The position numbers were made by a program, and so were the translations under genes. A stretch of 64,000 nucleotides of DNA, taken from contig NZ_JACXBW010000009.1 in NCBI RefSeq assembly GCF_014712225.1, positions 1 to 64,000 on the forward strand. Direction: 5' to 3'. The notes beneath the pieces are model-generated. The model saw nothing but the letters and a program-made list of their open reading frames with translations. It did no database searches and was not told where the DNA came from. This document shows, one piece after another, positions 8,471 to 16,135 of this stretch. Source of the stretch: Pseudarthrobacter sulfonivorans (GTDB lineage: Bacteria; Actinomycetota; Actinomycetes; Actinomycetales; Micrococcaceae). Numbering within the stretch: the first letter of the stretch is position 1; each line of letters opens with the position of its first letter.

Positions 8471-9262
8471 ATGATCCGATTCGATAATGTCACCAAGGTC
8501 TACGACCAGACGGCCCGGCCTGCGCTGGACAACATCAACCTTGAGATTGACCGCGGTGAATTCGCCTTCCTCGTGGGCGCTTCCGGATCCGGAAAGTCCA
8601 CCTTCCTCCGGCTGGTCCTCAAGGAGGACCGGGCCTCTTCGGGTGCCGTCTATGTGGCCGGCCAGAACGTCGCCAAGATCTCCAGCTGGCGTGTGCCCAG
8701 GCTGCGCCGCGGAATCGGCGTGGTGTTCCAGGACTTCCGGCTCCTCCCGCAGAAGAACGTGTTCGCCAACGTTGCCTTCGCCATGCAGGTCATCGGCAAG
8801 AGCCGCAGCGTCATCCGCGACACTGTGCCTGAAGTGCTGAAGACCGTGGGCCTCGAAGGCAAGGAAAACCGCCTTCCGCACGAACTTTCCGGCGGCGAGC
8901 AGCAGCGTGTGGCCATCGCCCGCGCCGTAGTCAACCGCCCCGGCATCCTCCTCGCCGATGAACCCACCGGCAACCTCGACCCCACCACCTCGATGGGCAT
9001 CATGGGCGTGCTGGACAAGATCAACCAGAACGGCACCACGGTGGTCATGGCCACCCACGACGACGACATCGTCAACGAAATGCGCAAACGCGTGGTGGAG
9101 CTCAAGAACGGCATCGTCATCCGTGACGAGGCCAGAGCCCTGTACACGTCCATGATCCCGGTTGTGGGCCAGTCGCGCCGGCTGAAGGACGCCAGCGGCC
9201 GGGACGAGGAACCGCCCACTCCGGGGGACCGCCAGCCCGGTGCAGGGGAGGGGCAGCGATGA
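8471..9262 (+). CDS. ftsE: Cell-division ABC ATPase FtsE
   Basis: ATPase partner of FtsX that controls septal peptidoglycan hydrolysis. From the ATG at 8471 the protein has 263 residues. Walker [10 protein letters not shown] is at 36-44; the ABC signature LSGGEQQR and Walker [10 protein letters not shown] follow, then the H-loop (MATHD). The about 35-residue hydrophilic tail (ending GAGEGQR) is an extension on the usual roughly 229-residue core. A TATAGT box at 8369-8374 could serve as -10. The 3' end overlaps ftsX by 4 nt. Confidence 0.96.
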   Translation: MIRFDNVTKVYDQTARPALDNINLEIDRGEFAFLVGASGSGKSTFLRLVLKEDRASSGAVYVAGQNVAKISSWRVPRLRRGIGVVFQDFRLLPQKNVFANVAFAMQVIGKSRSVIRDTVPEVLKTVGLEGKENRLPHELSGGEQQRVAIARAVVNRPGILLADEPTGNLDPTTSMGIMGVLDKINQNGTTVVMATHDDDIVNEMRKRVVELKNGIVIRDEARALYTSMIPVVGQSRRLKDASGRDEEPPTPGDRQPGAGEGQR

Positions 9263-10173
9263 GGCTCGCGTTCATCCTCGGTGAGATCGGCAGCGGCCTG
9301 CGCCGCAACGTCTCCATGGTGGTCTCCGTCATCCTGGTCACCTTTGTCTCCCTGACGTTCGTAGGCGCCGCCGGCATGCTGCAGCTGCAGATCAACCAGA
9401 TGAAGGGCTACTGGTACGACAAAGTCCAGGTGGCCATCTTCCTCTGCAGTGACGGTTCGACGGCGGCCGGCTGCGCCACCGGGCCGGTCACCCCGGAGCA
9501 GCAGGACAACCTGCAGACCCTGCTGGAATCGCCCGCCGTGGCCCAGTACGTCAACGACTTCCAGTTCGAGTCCAAAGATGAGGCGTACAAGCACTTCAAA
9601 GACCAGTTCTCCAACTCACCGATCGTCGATTCAGTGACGCCGGACCAGTTGCCCGCTTCCTTCCGCATCAACATGAAGGATCCGCAAAAGTACCAGATCA
9701 TCAGCGAGACGTTCTCCTCGCAGCCCGGCGTCGAAACGGTCATTGACCAGCGCCAGCTTCTGGAGCGGCTGTTCTCGGCCATGAACGCGGCATCGCTCGT
9801 GGCTGTCAGCATCGCCGGCGTCATGATCGTCTGCGCCATCCTCCTGATCGCCACCACCATCCGGCTCTCGGCCTTCAGCCGGCGCCGCGAAACCGGAATC
9901 ATGCGCCTGGTGGGCGCATCCAAGATGGTCATCCAACTGCCGTTCATCCTCGAGGGTGTGATTGCTGCCGTCATTGGAGCCGCGCTCGCTTCGGGAACGC
10001 TGTGGGCCGTAGCGCACTTCTTCCTCGGCGAGTACCTCTCGAAGCAGTATCCGGACACGGCGTTTATCTCGCCCGGGCAGACCCTCATTCTTGCGCCGGC
10101 CTTGCTGATCCTTGGCGGATCTTTGGCAGGAATTTCGTCCCTCTTGACCTTGCGCAGATACTTGAAGGTTTAG
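9259..10173 (+). CDS. ftsX: Cell-division membrane protein FtsX
   Basis: Four-helix membrane protein that relays FtsE ATP hydrolysis to extracytoplasmic peptidoglycan hydrolases. 304 residues: first helix at about 20-42 ([17 protein letters not shown]); a large extracytoplasmic loop to about 170 with a Cys pair ([13 protein letters not shown]); then three C-terminal helices of the MacB/FtsX type with [14 protein letters not shown] between them. Start overlaps ftsE (ATGA). It is followed at once by a coiled-coil M23 protein, its likely effector. Confidence 0.95.
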   Translation: MRLAFILGEIGSGLRRNVSMVVSVILVTFVSLTFVGAAGMLQLQINQMKGYWYDKVQVAIFLCSDGSTAAGCATGPVTPEQQDNLQTLLESPAVAQYVNDFQFESKDEAYKHFKDQFSNSPIVDSVTPDQLPASFRINMKDPQKYQIISETFSSQPGVETVIDQRQLLERLFSAMNAASLVAVSIAGVMIVCAILLIATTIRLSAFSRRRETGIMRLVGASKMVIQLPFILEGVIAAVIGAALASGTLWAVAHFFLGEYLSKQYPDTAFISPGQTLILAPALLILGGSLAGISSLLTLRRYLKV

Positions 10174-10200
10174 GCTGTGCAGACCGACCAAGGAATCCTG

Positions 10201-11643
10201 ATGAACGTATTGCACCGAACTGCGCCCCGCCACCGGGCGGAAGGCCTGGCGCCGGCACGCCTGGCGCCGGCACGCCGCCGCACCGGCCTGATCAGCGGCG
10301 TTATGGTCCTTCTCCTCGCCGCGAGCCTGGGCGCCTCGGCCCCGTCGGCCTACGCCGACGAGCTGGATGACAAGCGCGCAGCCCTCGAAGCCGAGGCGGC
10401 CCGTGTGCAGCAGTCGCTGGAGTTCGTGGATTCCCGCATCGCGAAGGCGGCCGGCGACCTGGTGATTTACCAGGGACAGCTGCCCGGAGCCCAGCAGGCC
10501 CTTCTGGAAGCCCAGGGACGCGTGGCCAGTGCCGTCAAAGAAGTCGAGGCCCTGACCGCAAGGGTCGACCTTGCGCAGCAGAACAAAGCCAAAATAACCC
10601 AACAGCTTGATGCCGATAAGCAGAAGATTGCCGACACCAAGAAGCTGATTGGCCAGATCGCCACCCAGGCCTACAAGTCCGGCGGTGTGCCCTCGAACCT
10701 GACCCTGTTCTTCGGTGCCAACAACGGCGGCAGCCTCACCGAAACCATGGACCTCGCGGACCAGGCCATGCGCAGCCAGAACGCGGCCATGGACAAGCTG
10801 TCGCAGCAGAGCGCCACCAACGTGAACTCCCAGGCCAGGCTCGAAGCGGTGGAAGCTGAGATCAAGGACCTCAAGGCGAAGGCCGACGCCGCCCTGGAAC
10901 GGGAAAAGGCGGCCCGCGACGAGGCCGAGGTGAAGAAAACACAGGTCGATAAGCTGATCGCCGACACCACGCGCCTCGACGCCGAGCTGCAGGCAGCCAA
11001 ACCAGGCATCCAAAGCCAAATAGCGGCCGTGGAGGCCAGCCAGAATGCCGTGGCCAACGAGATCGCCGAACGCGACCGCAGGCTCCGGGAAGCGTGGGAA
11101 GCAGAGCAGCGCCGGGCCGCCGAGGCTGCTGCAGCGGCCGCCGCCGCCCGGGCCGCCGCGCAGGGACAGGCCCCGCCGCCGCAGGTGCCGTACGCTCCGG
11201 TGACCGGATCGCCTTCGGCCTTTGGCTTGCAGCACCCCTTCGCAGGTGGCGTGCCCATCACCTCCGGCTTCGGCTGGCGCTCAACCCCGCCAGGCACCAT
11301 CGACTTCTACGGCCAGGGCGGCTACGTCCACACCGGCATCGACTTCGGCGCGGCCTGCGGAACCCCTGTCTACGCTGCGGCGGCCGGCGAGGTCTTCTCC
11401 TCAGGCTGGAACTCCGCGGACGGCGGCGGCTGGCGGGTGAAGATCTCCCACGGCGTAGTCCAGGGCAACTCCCTGACCACGATCTACTACCACAACAGCA
11501 GCATCGTAGTCTCCAACGGCCAGCAGGTATCGCAGGGCCAGCTCATCGCCTACTCAGGCAACACCGGCAACTCCACGGGCTGCCACGCCCACTTTGAAAC
11601 CTGGCTCAACGGCGCTGCCGTCGACCCGATGCGGCTGCTGTAA
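10201..11643 (+). CDS. EnvC-like coiled-coil M23 (LytM) peptidase, probable FtsEX effector
   Basis: Secreted protein of about 480 residues. Signal peptide over the first about 55 residues (LISGVMVLLLAASLGASAPSAYA). A long coiled coil runs to about residue 305 (for example AALEAEAARVQQSLEFVDSR), then an Ala-rich hinge and a C-terminal M23 domain. Zinc ligands are intact: H377 and D381 (HTGIDFG), and H464 with H462 in CHAHF, so the enzyme is probably active, unlike EnvC. The ATG at 10201 with GGA upstream is preferred over GTG 10177. Adjacent to ftsEX, suggesting regulation by that complex. The start of the protein carries a 15-bp tandem duplication (LAPARLAPAR). Confidence 0.88.
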   Translation: MNVLHRTAPRHRAEGLAPARLAPARRRTGLISGVMVLLLAASLGASAPSAYADELDDKRAALEAEAARVQQSLEFVDSRIAKAAGDLVIYQGQLPGAQQALLEAQGRVASAVKEVEALTARVDLAQQNKAKITQQLDADKQKIADTKKLIGQIATQAYKSGGVPSNLTLFFGANNGGSLTETMDLADQAMRSQNAAMDKLSQQSATNVNSQARLEAVEAEIKDLKAKADAALEREKAARDEAEVKKTQVDKLIADTTRLDAELQAAKPGIQSQIAAVEASQNAVANEIAERDRRLREAWEAEQRRAAEAAAAAAAARAAAQGQAPPPQVPYAPVTGSPSAFGLQHPFAGGVPITSGFGWRSTPPGTIDFYGQGGYVHTGIDFGAACGTPVYAAAAGEVFSSGWNSADGGGWRVKISHGVVQGNSLTTIYYHNSSIVVSNGQQVSQGQLIAYSGNTGNSTGCHAHFETWLNGAAVDPMRLL

Positions 11644-11730
11644 CGCCGGTACCCGCCTGCCGTACACTGGTATGACTCCGCGCCGGACCGGCCGGAGCCA
11701 ACCAGGATCCAAGAACTGAGGAGTTCCACC

Positions 11731-12201
11731 GTGCCCAAAGAAAGTGGCCGTAAAGTGGTGGCCACCAACCGCAAGGCCCGGCATGACTACCTCGTGCTGG
11801 ACACCTATGAGGCCGGCATTGCCCTGATGGGCACCGAGGTCAAGTCCCTGCGCGAAGGCCACGCGTCCATGGTGGACGGCTTCTGCACCTTCTACAACGA
11901 CGAGTTGTGGATGGAGGGAATCCACATCCCCGAGTACAACCAGGGCAGCTGGACCAACCACGCAGCCCGGCGCCGGCGCAAACTCCTGCTCCACCGGGAG
12001 GAGCTCATCAAGATCTCCCACAAGGTCAGGGAGTCCGGTTTCACCATCGTGCCGCTGCAGCTGTACTTCGTGGACGGACGGGCCAAGGTGGAGATCGGCG
12101 TCGCCCGCGGTAAGCGCGAATACGATAAGCGACAGACCCTCCGCGAACAGCAGGACAACCGCGAAGCGCAGCGCGTGATGCGGGAACGCAACCGCCGGTA
12201 G
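11731..12201 (+). CDS. smpB: tmRNA-binding protein SmpB
   Basis: Binds tmRNA and delivers it to stalled ribosomes for trans-translation. 156 residues; GTG start preceded by GAGGAG at 11718-11723. Family motifs: GIALMGTEVKSLREG near the N-terminus, then HIPEYNQGSWTNHAARRRRKLLLH. The C-terminal basic tail (REAQRVMRERNRR) is the part that enters the mRNA channel. A TACACT box at 11663-11668 suggests its own promoter. The tmRNA gene follows about 100 nt later. Confidence 0.97.
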   Translation: MPKESGRKVVATNRKARHDYLVLDTYEAGIALMGTEVKSLREGHASMVDGFCTFYNDELWMEGIHIPEYNQGSWTNHAARRRRKLLLHREELIKISHKVRESGFTIVPLQLYFVDGRAKVEIGVARGKREYDKRQTLREQQDNREAQRVMRERNRR

Positions 12202-12217
12202 AGGCGTCAACCGGGCT

Positions 12218-12243
12218 GGAATGATTTCCGGCGGGTATGCGTT
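12218..12243 (+). promoter_or_regulatory. SigR/SigH-type promoter of ssrA, overlapping a TATGAT box
   Basis: GGAAT at 12218-12222, exactly 18 nt, then GTT at 12241-12243: the SigR-family pattern. A TATGAT hexamer at 12243-12248 overlaps it and could serve the housekeeping sigma factor. Transcription would begin about 50 nt before the mature tmRNA end. Streptomyces SigR is known to drive protein-quality-control genes; the sigma gene itself lies at 24242. Confidence 0.6.
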
Positions 12244-12304
12244 ATGATGAATAGTCCGGCAGGGATGGTGCTCGCACCGCTCAGCCGGTTTGATAACAAA
12301 ATAC

Positions 12305-12673
12305 GGGGATGATCGGTTTCGACGATGTTAGTCGCGACAGGTGAAGCGGGCCGAGGATGCAGAATTATCTCGTAAACGCTGTCTGCAAAACAATAAGTGC
12401 CAAATCTAACGATCGCACTGACTTCGCTCTTGCTGCCTAAGCAGTAAGACAGTCCGTCAGCCCGAGGTTGCTATTGCCCCGGAACCTGGCGTCATTTAGA
12501 TAGCCACTGCTGCTTACCTCCGTCATCGGGGTGAGCGGGACTCTTAGATGACTGGGCCCGGATCGGCCAGCTGTTTGCAGCGTGGCCGGGGCCGAGAAAA
12601 TCCGACGCAAACTGCGCCCGGAGAAGCCCTGACAACACGACATCGGACGGGGGTTCAATTCCCCCCATCTCCA
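12305..12673 (+). ncRNA. ssrA: Transfer-messenger RNA (tmRNA)
   Basis: Rescues stalled ribosomes with SmpB. The 5' end GGGGATGATCGGTTTCGACG is the classic tmRNA start and pairs (one G-U) with catctcc at the 3' end, before discriminator A at 12673; CCA is not fully encoded. The T-arm is gggttcaattcccc. The tag frame runs from the resume codon GCC at 12399 to TAA at 12438-12440, encoding AKSNDRTDFALAA, with the typical ALAA degron. The upstream triplets are the usual A-rich region. Confidence 0.96.
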
Positions 12674-12702
12674 CATTTTGAAATGTCGCAAGACATGCCA
12701 AG

Positions 12703-12730
12703 AGACCCGGACCCTGCGTCCGGGTCTTTT
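12703..12730 (+). terminator. Rho-independent terminator of ssrA
   Basis: Perfect 10-bp stem agacccggac / gtccgggtct with a 5-nt loop, followed by a T run, 30 nt after the tmRNA 3' end. Confidence 0.92.
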
Positions 12731-12822
12731 GGCGTTAAAAGCCGTTCGGGACAGCCCTCCGCTGCACGCCACCCGGACCGCCGCCGTCGGGCATTGCTGT
12801 TCACCGACGGCGTAGCCGGTGC

Positions 12823-12850
12823 GGGACTACCCGCCGCCCCCGCATAGTTG
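12823..12850 (+). promoter_or_regulatory. Candidate SigR-type promoter of the HtrA-like protease
   Basis: GGGACT at 12823-12828, 18 nt, then GTTG at 12847-12850. This matches the SigR consensus GGGAAT-N18-GTTG with one mismatch, about 70 nt before the protease ATG. Confidence 0.45.
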
Positions 12851-12920
12851 TCGCAAATAGAATCCGGCAGCACCACACCCGGCGGCCGGAGCAAACAAAA
12901 AGGCAGCCAGGAGGTGCGCC

Positions 12921-13901
12921 ATGGAACCGGCCCGTAAACCCGATCCGGAAGAGTACGACGGCGGTGTGCTGGATTCGTATTCGGAAACAGTCATGCGCGT
13001 GGCTGAGACCGTCACGCCGCACGTCGCGGCCATCGAAATGTCCGGGAACCGCAGGAACGGCAGGTTCCACGTGGGCGCCGGGTCTGCGGTGCTTTTCACC
13101 GAGGACGGCTATCTCCTCACGAATTCACACGTGGTGGCGGGGACCAACCAGGGCCATGCCGCCTTTGCCGACGGCAGCAGGACTGATCTTGAGCTCGTGG
13201 GCGCGGATCCGTTGTCCGACCTGGCGGTGGTCCGCGGACGGGCCCCGAAAGTGGCCCCGGCACAGTTCGGCGAGGCCGAAACCCTGCGGGTGGGCCAACT
13301 GGTCATCGCCGTCGGAAACCCTCTGGGACTCGCGGGTTCAGTCACCGCGGGCGTGGTCAGCGGCCTCGGCCGGGCCATTCCCGTGTGGCAGGGCGGAAAC
13401 AGGAGGGTGATCGAGGACGTCATCCAGACTGACGCGGCCCTCAACCCGGGAAGCTCCGGCGGCGCCCTTGCCGATTCGCATGGCCGGATCGTGGGCATCA
13501 ATACCGCAGTGGCCGGCGCCGGGCTGGGCCTGGCCGTACCCATCAACGCCACCACACGGCGGATCATCTCCGCGCTGCTGAAGGACGGCCGTGTCAGGCG
13601 GGCCTATCTCGGCGTTGTCAGCACTCCCAGCAGGCTCAGCGCCAGCGCGGTGATCAGGACCGGACAGCGCGACGGACTCAGGATTGTGGAGGTGCTGGCC
13701 GGGTCGCCCGCCGACCGGGCCGGACTGCGGGCGGGTGACTTCATCCTGACAGCCGGAAGCCGCCCCGTCAGCAACGCTGAAAGCCTGCAGAAGCTGCTGT
13801 TCGCCGACGCAATCGGCCAGCCGCTGCCGGTCAGGGTGCTGAGGGACGGCAAAGAGCTGGACCTTGTGGCCGTACCGGAAGAGATGGCAGCAAACGGGTA
13901 G
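12921..13901 (+). CDS. HtrA-like trypsin-fold serine protease with PDZ domain
   Basis: 326 residues, ATG preceded by a strong AGGAGG. The catalytic triad is complete: H70 (LLTNSHVV), D100 (SDLAVV) and S179 (NPGSSGG). The PDZ domain occupies about 225-320 (LRIVEVLAGSPADRAGLRAGDFIL). No signal peptide or transmembrane segment is visible, unlike most DegP or actinobacterial membrane-anchored HtrA proteins, so it is predicted to be cytoplasmic. A candidate SigR-type promoter upstream fits a role in protein quality control. Confidence 0.88.
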   Translation: MEPARKPDPEEYDGGVLDSYSETVMRVAETVTPHVAAIEMSGNRRNGRFHVGAGSAVLFTEDGYLLTNSHVVAGTNQGHAAFADGSRTDLELVGADPLSDLAVVRGRAPKVAPAQFGEAETLRVGQLVIAVGNPLGLAGSVTAGVVSGLGRAIPVWQGGNRRVIEDVIQTDAALNPGSSGGALADSHGRIVGINTAVAGAGLGLAVPINATTRRIISALLKDGRVRRAYLGVVSTPSRLSASAVIRTGQRDGLRIVEVLAGSPADRAGLRAGDFILTAGSRPVSNAESLQKLLFADAIGQPLPVRVLRDGKELDLVAVPEEMAANG

Positions 13902-13904
13902 TTG

Positions 13905-14042
13905 CTACCGGCGTTTCTTCAGGTGCGCCACGGGATCCTGAGCGCCCTCGATCGGGTTCTTGGCCTTCTTCTCGGCCCGTTTTTCCTTGATCGTCTTAAC
14001 AGGCTTTTTGTTCAGCTGCTGGTGTGGTGATTTGTCCGGCAT
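13905..14042 (-). CDS. Small highly basic protein, 45 aa, unknown function
   Basis: The reading frame starts at ATG 14042 with an AAGGAG ribosome-binding site 6 nt upstream and ends in TAG at 13905. The product starts MPDKSPHQQLNKKPVKTIKE and ends HLKKRR; it is Lys/Arg-rich with no hydrophobic segment, so a nucleic-acid-binding or ribosome-associated role is conceivable but not shown. It lies convergent to the HtrA-like gene, 3 nt from its stop. The well-placed SD is the main evidence that it is real. Confidence 0.7.
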   Translation of the reverse strand: MPDKSPHQQLNKKPVKTIKEKRAEKKAKNPIEGAQDPVAHLKKRR

Positions 14043-14122
14043 GGCGTGCTCCTTACGACACGGGACGGGGGCGTCCCACTTCGTAAACTACGCCTGATCG
14101 GCGCGGAATGTAATGCCCGGAA

Positions 14123-14491
14123 TCAGGCGGCAGCGGGAACGTCCGCAATGCCCACAAAGCGGGTCCCGACGCCGTCGAATTCGCTCCGGATGAAGCCTTC
14201 CTGAAGCCTCGGCACTTCGTTCGGGGCATGGTGCCCGCACACAACATACGTGAATTCCGGCCACCACTTCTTGGGCCGGGCCGCTTCCTCGTAGCCGCAG
14301 ACGGCGCATTCCAAATGGACCCACACGGGGCGCTTGCCGGTGCGGTTGGCCCGCGACTGGACCAGCCACGCCGGCGGGTTGTCCAGGATTTCGCCCAGCT
14401 CCGCCTCGGAGAGGCGTTTGGGAATGCCGTGGCGCTGGGCCATTTCCATCGGTACATCAAGGGCAATTGCCGCGTCGCGTCTGCTAATCAT
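14123..14491 (-). CDS. Conserved hypothetical protein with zinc-ribbon-like cysteines
   Basis: 122 residues from ATG 14491; a TTG at 14500 would add three. The N-terminus (MISRRDAAIALDVPMEMAQRH) resembles a helical DNA-binding or scaffold segment. The centre has a CxxC (CAVCGYEEA) and a later CxxH (VVCGHHAP), spaced like a zinc ribbon. A TATCGT box at 14500-14505 ends 8 nt upstream and no SD is seen, suggesting a nearly leaderless message. I do not recognise a function. Confidence 0.75.
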   Translation of the reverse strand: MISRRDAAIALDVPMEMAQRHGIPKRLSEAELGEILDNPPAWLVQSRANRTGKRPVWVHLECAVCGYEEAARPKKWWPEFTYVVCGHHAPNEVPRLQEGFIRSEFDGVGTRFVGIADVPAAA

Positions 14492-14554
14492 CAGAGTCAA
14501 CGATACGGGACCGTACCAAACCCGGCCGCCGCCGGAGGTCAGCTGGCGGTGCCC

Positions 14555-14971
14555 TTACGAAGCGATGGCTATGCCGATTGCCGCCGCGGCAAAGCCAGCG
14601 GCCAGGTTGGCGCCCACGTTGAGGGCCGCGGCCCCGGACCGCGACTCACTCAGGAGCCGCACGGTCGCTGTCGTCCAGGAGCTGAAGGTGGTCAGCCCGC
14701 CGGCAAGGCCCGTGGCGACGGCGGTCTGCCACTCGGGTGCCAGCCCGAGCCTTCCCGTAATGCCGATGGACAGCCCAATGATGAGGCATCCGGTGGCATT
14801 TACAACCAGCGTGGCCCAGGGCCAGTGCCGGGGCGTGCCGGTGGAACTTCCCGTGCGGTGGCCGGCGCTGCTGCTGCCATGCCGCTGGGTGCGGTGGGCG
14901 AACCAGCTGTCGACGGCGAAACGCAGCAGGGCGCCCGCCACCCCGAATACTCCCACCAGGGCAGCGCCCAT
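14555..14971 (-). CDS. crcB: Fluoride channel FluC/CrcB, second subunit
   Basis: Small four-helix membrane protein that exports fluoride as an antiparallel dimer. The start at 14971 overlaps the upstream crcB stop (TGATG), giving 138 residues instead of the longer out-of-context ORF. Motifs: GALLRFAV near the N-terminus, NATGCLIIG in helix 2 and TTFSSWTT in helix 3, containing the Phe and Thr/Ser residues of the fluoride path. A Ser/Gly/His-rich loop separates helices 1 and 2. Two-gene crcB pairs form heterodimeric channels. Confidence 0.88.
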   Translation of the reverse strand: MGAALVGVFGVAGALLRFAVDSWFAHRTQRHGSSSAGHRTGSSTGTPRHWPWATLVVNATGCLIIGLSIGITGRLGLAPEWQTAVATGLAGGLTTFSSWTTATVRLLSESRSGAAALNVGANLAAGFAAAAIGIAIAS

Positions 14972-15390
14972 CACCGGACTGCCTCCGTCCGGTCCACCAT
15001 GAGCCGCCCCGTCCGCCAGCCCGCGGCTGCAGCGCCCAAGCCGAGCAGCAGCGACAGTCCCAGATAGATGAGCCACACCGGATGTTCCCCGGCCCGCGCC
15101 AGCTGGTCAATCGAGAAGACCAGTGCGGAGAAGGTGGTGAAGGCTCCAAGCAGCCCCGGGCCCAGACCGGCGCGGACCCAGAAGGCCGTGTGCGGGCGGG
15201 CGATCCACAGGGTGGTGAGGGCGGCCAGGACGAAGCTCCCGGCAACGTTGATGCCCAGCGTGGTCCACGGTACTGCCCCGGCGGCGTCCGGAAATACGAG
15301 CCCCAGGCCGTACCGGAGCTCCGTCCCGGCGAGCCCTCCCGCGGCGACGGCCAGCCAGGCACGCCAGTCAGGCATCCCGGCGTGTTTCAT
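14971..15390 (-). CDS. crcB: Fluoride channel FluC/CrcB, first subunit
   Basis: 139 residues. Motifs GGLAGTELRYGL, NVAGSFVLAAL and LLGAFTTFSALV match the family; the usual GAxxRY carries Thr-Glu here. It starts immediately after the stop of the DtxR-type regulator (TGA then ATG, no gap) and is coupled to the second crcB by TGATG. The three genes therefore form one transcription unit with regulator first. No fluoride riboswitch was recognised upstream of the unit. Confidence 0.88.
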   Translation of the reverse strand: MKHAGMPDWRAWLAVAAGGLAGTELRYGLGLVFPDAAGAVPWTTLGINVAGSFVLAALTTLWIARPHTAFWVRAGLGPGLLGAFTTFSALVFSIDQLARAGEHPVWLIYLGLSLLLGLGAAAAGWRTGRLMVDRTEAVR

Positions 15391-16104
15391 TCAGCTGTCG
15401 CCGAGGATGCAGCCTACGTGCGGCTGGTTGGTGTGCACCCAGAGCGCGGCCGTGATTTCGTCGGCGAGATCGTAGTCCCGCGTCCTGCCGGCGTTATTGA
15501 TCCGCACCACCAGGGCCCCGCCGAACGGCTTCCGGCCCATGACCTCCACGTCGGCGTCGAGGTCGATATCCTCTGCCGCAAGATAGCGGAGCAGGTCCGG
15601 GTTCTCGTCGCTGATCCGGGTGATCCGGCCGGTGTGCCCGGGATCGAGTTCGCCGAGCAGGTGGGCTTCGGGCATCAGGACCGCACCGTCCGCCGTCGGG
15701 ATCGGATCCCCGTGCGGGTCGCGTCGGGGGTCGCCCAATTTGGCTGCCATGCGCTCAATGAAGGTGTCCGACACGGCATGTTCGAGCAGTTCAGCTTCGT
15801 CGTGGACTTCGTCCCAGCTGTAGCCGAGTTCCTCCACAAGGTAGGTCTCAATGAGGCGGTGGCGGCGGACCATGGACAGCGCCAGCCGGATGCCGGCGGG
15901 TGTGAGGGTGATGGCGCTGTAGGGCTTGTGGTCCACCAGGCCCTGGTCTTTAAGCTTGCGGACCATCTCCGAGACCGAGGAGTTGGCCACGCCGAGGCGC
16001 TGCGCCAGCTGCGAGGACGTGATGGGCTTGTCCTGCCACTCCGTGAAGCCGTAGATGACCTTGACGTAGTCCTCGATCGAGGAAGAGGGGGCGCTGGTCT
16101 TCAC
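15391..16104 (-). CDS. DtxR/MntR-family metal-dependent transcription regulator
   Basis: 237 residues. N-terminal winged helix (SSSIEDYVKVIYGFTEW, then the recognition helix around GVANSSVSEMVRKLKDQGL), the dimerisation/metal-binding domain (HRLIETYLVEELGYSWDEVHDEAELLEHAVS with candidate metal-ligand His and Glu), and a C-terminal FeoA/SH3-like domain (about 150-230). The GTG start has no SD, and a TAGGCT box ends 7 nt upstream, so the mRNA is predicted leaderless. Cotranscribed with the two fluoride channels. Whether it senses Mn or Fe cannot be told from sequence. Confidence 0.88.
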   Translation of the reverse strand: MKTSAPSSSIEDYVKVIYGFTEWQDKPITSSQLAQRLGVANSSVSEMVRKLKDQGLVDHKPYSAITLTPAGIRLALSMVRRHRLIETYLVEELGYSWDEVHDEAELLEHAVSDTFIERMAAKLGDPRRDPHGDPIPTADGAVLMPEAHLLGELDPGHTGRITRISDENPDLLRYLAAEDIDLDADVEVMGRKPFGGALVVRINNAGRTRDYDLADEITAALWVHTNQPHVGCILGDS

Positions 16105-16111
16105 GATTCCA

Positions 16112-16117
16112 AGCCTA
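16112..16117 (-). promoter_or_regulatory. -10 box of leaderless regulator-crcB operon promoter
   Basis: TAGGCT on the minus strand, 7 nt before the GTG start of the DtxR-type regulator; no SD. Confidence 0.55.
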
Positions 16118-16135
16118 CCCGGTGGTCCGCGGCAC

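Noticed and set aside
16105..16135. Fluoride riboswitch before the regulator-crcB operon
   Set aside because: The gap is too short and lacks the conserved core; the start codon is predicted leaderless.
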